This document shows positions 40,461-43,959 of a stretch of 43,959 nt of DNA, in pieces. The position numbers and the translations under genes are program-made. The stretch is from Tissierellia bacterium (GTDB lineage Bacteria > Bacillota > Clostridia > Tissierellales > Tepidimicrobiaceae): the NCBI GenBank assembly GCA_012728595.1, contig JAAYEU010000083.1, positions 1-43,959 of the forward strand. The letters run 5' to 3'. A model generated the notes under the pieces. The model ran no database searches, was not told the origin of the DNA, and was given only the letters and a program-made list of their open reading frames with translations. Position 1 is the first letter of the stretch; each line of letters begins with the position of its first letter.

Positions 40461-40665
40461 GAATAGGACTATACCCGTTTTTAAAAATTCATTTGGAAAT
40501 TACACCATAATACTCTTTATTTTAGTTGCCCTATTTTCCCTTATAGTAGATGGTCCAAAGTATAATAAAAAGGGATTCGTTAAGGAATATAGGATAGTTA
40601 GAATCATATCCTACCTATATATAAGCCTTGGAATAATAATATTCGTATTTTTACGCTTGGTGTAG
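40459..40665 (+). CDS. Small two-helix membrane protein, CLC_0170-like
   Basis: A 68-aa protein with two membrane helices (NYTIILFILVALFSLIV and IVRIISYLYISLGIIIFVFL) joined by a basic loop (PKYNKKGFVKEYRI). Size, topology and place before a ger operon recall the clostridial CLC_0170 family; function unknown. The track start GTG 40450 is inside the Shine-Dalgarno; TTG 40459 with 8-nt spacing is better. Ten nucleotides before the germinant receptor gene, so it is probably cotranscribed. Confidence 0.65.
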   Translation: MNRTIPVFKNSFGNYTIILFILVALFSLIVDGPKYNKKGFVKEYRIVRIISYLYISLGIIIFVFLRLV

Positions 40666-40674
40666 GAGGAGAAT

Positions 40675-42180
40675 ATGGAAGAGCTTTCTAAAGACTTAAA
40701 TACCAACTTACAAATGTTAGAGGAGATTTTTAAGGATGTAGACGACTTGGTATTCCGCCTGGTAGAGTTAGGGGAATCTAAAACCAAGGCGTGTTTTGTA
40801 TTTATAGATGAACTGATAGATGGGGCCAGATTAAGTGAATATGCAATTCAGGCGGTTCTTATTGACGATAAGAAAGACTTCAATTTAAAACTATTTACAT
40901 CCAACTTAATAAAGAATTTAGCCAATAGGGAAATTACCATATCGGAGGTAAAAGAGGAAGAGGATTTAGGGAATATAATAGATGCCATCTTATCAGGGCA
41001 GACGGTACTTTTTGTTGAAAAAGAAAAAAAGGCCCTTCTATTGGAGACGAGAGGGTTTCCTACTAGGGGTATAAGTGAGCCTGAGTCGGAAACGGTAGTT
41101 AGAGGCCCTAGGGATGGCTTTGGAGAAAACCTAAAGATGAATATGGCCCTGGTTCGCCGGCGTATTAGGGACCCTAAATTAAAGGTGAAGATGAAGAAGG
41201 TAGGAAGAAGGTCTAAGACGGATATTGCCATAATGTACATTGAGGATATTATAAATGAAAACATATTAGAGGAAGTCAATAAAAGGATTGAACAGATAGA
41301 TATAGATGCAATCCTTGATAGCTCCACACTGGAGTTTCTAATAGAGGATAATTATCTTTCCCCCTTCCCTCAGATAGAAGTTACGGAAAGGCCAGACACT
41401 GTAGCAGCTTCCATTTATGAAGGAAGGGTGGGTATCTTAGTCGATAATACCCCCTTTGCCCTAATAGCTCCAGTTACTATTGGTGCCATAATGCAGGCAG
41501 CAGAAGACCATTATAGCAGATGGACTATCACATCCTTTATAAGGCTTTTAAGGATTTTTGCCGTCTTTTTAGCAGCCTTGGCCCCTGCCTTTTACATAGC
41601 CATGACATCCTTCCATCCAGGATTAATACCTACAAGGCTAACCTATTATCTAGGAGCTAGTAGGATTAATGTGCCCTTTCCTGCAGTGGTAGAGGCCTTT
41701 TTAATGGAGATAACTATAGAGGTATTAAGGGAGTCGGGTACTAGATTAGCAGGACCAATAGGTTCTACCATAGGGATAGTAGGCGGATTGATAATAGGTC
41801 AGGCATCAGTAGAAGCCGGTATAGTAAGCCCTCTTATGATAATCATAGTAGCTATAACCACCATATCGGTTTTTGCCCTACCTAACTATGAATGGGCTTC
41901 AGGTTTTAGATTCATAAGGTTTGCATATATGATTTTAGCGGCCATATTTGGTTTATATGGAATAATGTTAGGAATTGTGGTCCTATTCGTCCATTTAGCT
42001 AAGATGGAAAGCTTTGGGATACCCTATACAGCCCCCTATTCTGGTTTAGGCCTTAGAGAAGGGGATTTAAAGGATACCTTAATAAGGGCACCCCTACAGA
42101 AATTAAAATACAGACCTAGGTTTACACTTCCTAAAGATAAGAAAAGGATGGGAGATATAAAGAATGGAAAAGAAGAATAG
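40675..42180 (+). CDS. Spore germinant receptor subunit A (GerA family)
   Basis: A 501-aa GerA/GerKA-type protein. The N-terminal 230 residues are the soluble domains (LNTNLQMLEEIFKDVDDLVFR, FPTRGISEPESETVVRGPRDGFGENLKMNMALVRRRIRDPKL), and from about 280 to 450 come five or so membrane helices (PVTIGAIMQAAEDHYSRWT, PFPAVVEAFLMEITIEVLRESG, GPIGSTIGIVGGLIIGQASVEAG). A-subunits form part of the receptor and its ion pore in the spore inner membrane. It overlaps the B-subunit gene by 17 nt. The germinant cannot be inferred. Confidence 0.94.
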   Translation: MEELSKDLNTNLQMLEEIFKDVDDLVFRLVELGESKTKACFVFIDELIDGARLSEYAIQAVLIDDKKDFNLKLFTSNLIKNLANREITISEVKEEEDLGNIIDAILSGQTVLFVEKEKKALLLETRGFPTRGISEPESETVVRGPRDGFGENLKMNMALVRRRIRDPKLKVKMKKVGRRSKTDIAIMYIEDIINENILEEVNKRIEQIDIDAILDSSTLEFLIEDNYLSPFPQIEVTERPDTVAASIYEGRVGILVDNTPFALIAPVTIGAIMQAAEDHYSRWTITSFIRLLRIFAVFLAALAPAFYIAMTSFHPGLIPTRLTYYLGASRINVPFPAVVEAFLMEITIEVLRESGTRLAGPIGSTIGIVGGLIIGQASVEAGIVSPLMIIIVAITTISVFALPNYEWASGFRFIRFAYMILAAIFGLYGIMLGIVVLFVHLAKMESFGIPYTAPYSGLGLREGDLKDTLIRAPLQKLKYRPRFTLPKDKKRMGDIKNGKEE

Positions 42181-43258
42181 AATATCTAATCAACAGTTAA
42201 AGGCCTTATTGGTTACTACCGTAATTGGGATAGGAATATTATCCTTACCTAGTGAAGTGGCTGTAGCCTTAAACAACGATGGCTGGATTGCCATTCTCAT
42301 AGGTGGCTTAATCCCTGTACCCTTCATAATGATTATGGATAGGCTGTTTAAAATGTATCCTAAGAAATCCTATTTTCAAATAACTAAAGAGGTAATGAGT
42401 CCTTTTGTAGCCTATATTTTTTTTATAGTGTTTTTTATCTATACCATAGTTGTAATAGGCTATATCCATAGGGTATTTGCAGAGGTGATAAAGGCCTATT
42501 TATTGGAAAATACCCCTATAAAGGTAATACTCATAACCATGCTAGTGGCCGTCTCCTATGCAGCCCGATCCAGGCTTGAGGTTCTAGCTAGGGTGGCAGT
42601 AATGATATACCCCATAATATTGGGTTTCCCTATTTTTCTATTGGTAGTCAATCTGCCAAACTTAGACTATACCAACATACTTCCTATTTTTCAATTAGAT
42701 ATAAAACAGATACCCAACGGGATATTCACAGCCTATTTCGCCTACCTTGGATTTGAGATCACAACATTGGCCTTCAATATCACAGAAGACAATACTAAAT
42801 CTGTAAAATACACCTTAAGAGGCTTGTTTACTGTAATAGGAGTATATTTAATCGTATTCTTTGTAACCCTATCTCAATATGGGGTATTTCAGCTTAAAAG
42901 AGGGATATGGCCTTCCATAGACGTCATTAAAGAAGTGGATCTACCAGGATACTTTGTAGAAAATCTAGATGGAATAGTATTGGCCATCTGGGTATTGGTG
43001 GTTTACAGTAGCTTGGGCCCCTTTTTTCATACTTCTGGAATCATATTAAAGGAGATATTTAATACCAAAACCCATGAAGTATTTATCCCCTTTTTAATAC
43101 CCATTACATTTGTAATTTCAATAATACCAGATAACTTAGTCGTAGTTACTAAAGTTATGGCTAGGATTTTAGAGTATCTAGCTTTTATTGTAAGCATTAT
43201 ACTACCTGTTGTTATATTTATAGTAGCCTATATTAAAAAGAGGAGGGTAAAGACATGA
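42164..43258 (+). CDS. Spore germinant receptor subunit B (GerB family)
   Basis: A 364-aa protein with ten membrane helices of the APC-superfamily spore-permease type (ISNQQLKALLVTTVIGIGILSLPSEVA at the N-terminus, GIFTAYFAYLGFEITTLAFNITE near 188). In GerBB-type subunits this fold binds the amino acid germinant. Its ATG lies inside the A-subunit gene, and its stop overlaps the C-subunit ATG (ATGA). Confidence 0.93.
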   Translation: MEKKNRISNQQLKALLVTTVIGIGILSLPSEVAVALNNDGWIAILIGGLIPVPFIMIMDRLFKMYPKKSYFQITKEVMSPFVAYIFFIVFFIYTIVVIGYIHRVFAEVIKAYLLENTPIKVILITMLVAVSYAARSRLEVLARVAVMIYPIILGFPIFLLVVNLPNLDYTNILPIFQLDIKQIPNGIFTAYFAYLGFEITTLAFNITEDNTKSVKYTLRGLFTVIGVYLIVFFVTLSQYGVFQLKRGIWPSIDVIKEVDLPGYFVENLDGIVLAIWVLVVYSSLGPFFHTSGIILKEIFNTKTHEVFIPFLIPITFVISIIPDNLVVVTKVMARILEYLAFIVSIILPVVIFIVAYIKKRRVKT

Positions 43259-43959
43259 AAAAAAAGATAATCATTGTTGGGTTACTCTCCCTTATATTTT
43301 TATCTGGATGTTGGGATAAGGTTGAAATAGATCAGAGGATATTCGTATCCACTATAGGGGTAGATCTCCATGAGGAAAGTGGTATGAAAAAATACATGGT
43401 AACCTATGAATATCCCAATATTAATGCCATTGGTAAAAATGCTACCGAGGACCAAAAGGTCTATGTTCATTCTACTCCTGCCAGCAGCATATTCCAAGCG
43501 GGAAGGGAATTAAGTACCCAGGTCCCTTTTCCCTTTTACTATAAACACCTGAAGGTCTTAATCCTAGGAGAGAAATTATTAAATGAGGAAAAAATGGTTC
43601 GTCAAGTAATAGATGAGTTAAATAGGGATACTAAGGTAAATAAAAATATTCAGATTTTAGCAGCAGAAGGAAAGGTTAGCGATATTATAAATGCAAATGT
43701 TATACGGGCACAGACTACAGATGGAGTCCTGTATTCTACCGTTAAGAACAATAGAACTTCTGGGAAATACACAGCCCAAACTTTAACAGGCCTTATCTCA
43801 GCACTGGATTTTGCCGGAGCAACTGTAATCCCTAGGGTTACAGTGGAAGGCGATAGGTATTCAGTTTCTGGAGGATGTTTATTAAAAAATTATAAACATG
43901 TAGCCTGGCTGGATGAAAAGGAAAATAGGGGCCTTAGCTTTGTAAGAGGACAAGTGGAA
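43255..43959 (+). CDS. Spore germinant receptor lipoprotein subunit C (GerC), truncated by window end
   Basis: Not in the ORF track because it runs off the end. 235 codons are visible. MKKKIIIVGLLSLIFLSGCWDKVEIDQRIFV has a lipoprotein signal with lipobox LSGC (Cys19) and the CWDxxEI start typical of Ger(x)C proteins. ALDFAGATVIPRVTV and SGGCLLKNYKHVAWLDEKENRGLSFVRG are further family motifs. About 130-170 residues are probably missing. Completes the ABC operon. Confidence 0.93.
   Translation, partial: MKKKIIIVGLLSLIFLSGCWDKVEIDQRIFVSTIGVDLHEESGMKKYMVTYEYPNINAIGKNATEDQKVYVHSTPASSIFQAGRELSTQVPFPFYYKHLKVLILGEKLLNEEKMVRQVIDELNRDTKVNKNIQILAAEGKVSDIINANVIRAQTTDGVLYSTVKNNRTSGKYTAQTLTGLISALDFAGATVIPRVTVEGDRYSVSGGCLLKNYKHVAWLDEKENRGLSFVRGQVE

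Overview
The window is about 44 kb of a low-GC chromosome from a spore-forming anaerobic Firmicute, most likely a clostridium or a member of the Tissierellia. The evidence is the sporulation and germination gene set (cwlD, spoVB, bofA, csfB/gin, spmA-spmB, a SipL-like SPOCS/LysM protein, a gerABC-type operon), the strong AGGAGG ribosome binding sites, frequent TTG/GTG starts, a T-box on metG, two small selenoproteins, and a gene order close to the Bacillus csfB-tmk-darA-holB-ricT-rsmI-abrB-metG-tatD-rnmV-ksgA-veg-ispE segment. Everything looks chromosomal. There is no prophage, no transposase gene and no CRISPR array.

Layout. 1-5.6 kb: a copper-amine-oxidase-N cell-wall protein behind a WalR-like box, cwlD, spoVB (minus strand), a UGA-containing CC/Se-type selenoprotein missing from the ORF track, a YibE/F membrane protein, and an internally deleted asparagine-synthetase relic. 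5.7-11.7 kb: an Mrp-type Fe-S ATPase and a DUF134 regulator behind a promoter with a 20-bp palindrome, then yaaL-bofA, ribosomal protein L25, a membrane protein overlapping a MEMO/AMMECR1 fusion with its radical SAM partner, and Gin. 11.7-17.8 kb: the yaaO-tmk-darA-darA2-holB-ricT block, a 55-aa 2[4Fe-4S] ferredoxin, rsmI, and abrB on the minus strand. 17.9-22.0 kb: nurA-herA and spmA-spmB. 22.0-22.6 kb: a non-coding cassette with two oppositely oriented long hairpin elements. 22.6-30.2 kb: a DUF348/G5/3D cell-wall protein and a coat-like protein (both minus), the Met T-box and metG, tatD, a heptamer-repeat array, rnmV, rsmA and an acidic protein of unknown function. 30.2-32.6 kb: small redox and regulatory genes: a SmtB/CzrA-type regulator, ComFB, a glutaredoxin, a DUF1858 protein, a small membrane protein and a HesB-like selenoprotein. 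32.7-36.1 kb: mgtE with a 31-aa leader ORF, a SpoIID/amidase fusion, and veg with two consensus promoters. 36.1-44 kb: an AraC-type regulator (minus), the SipL-like gene, ispE, a small membrane protein and the germinant-receptor operon, whose third gene runs off the window.

How the parts fit. Most genes serve cell-wall remodelling and sporulation (CwlD, SpoVB, SpmAB, SpoIID/amidase, 3D protein, SipL, GerABC, BofA, Gin, AbrB) or housekeeping (Tmk, HolB, MetG, RsmA, RnmV, RsmI, IspE, L25). A thiol/Fe-S/selenium theme runs through the Mrp ATPase, the ferredoxin, the glutaredoxin, DUF1858 and both selenoproteins; the glutaredoxin and the HesB-like gene share an ATACCC...GGGGTA dyad that suggests one CsoR/CstR-type regulator.

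The least ordinary signals are (i) the mgtE leader ORF, with an 11-nt Shine-Dalgarno match, an MgtL-like PLP...KL motif and two mutually exclusive hairpins next to the mgtE ribosome binding site; (ii) the paired hairpin elements at 22.1-22.5 kb, whose stems differ by compensating changes while their internal loops are conserved; and (iii) the shared dyad. All calls come from reading the sequence by eye and from memory of families; no searches or folding were run.
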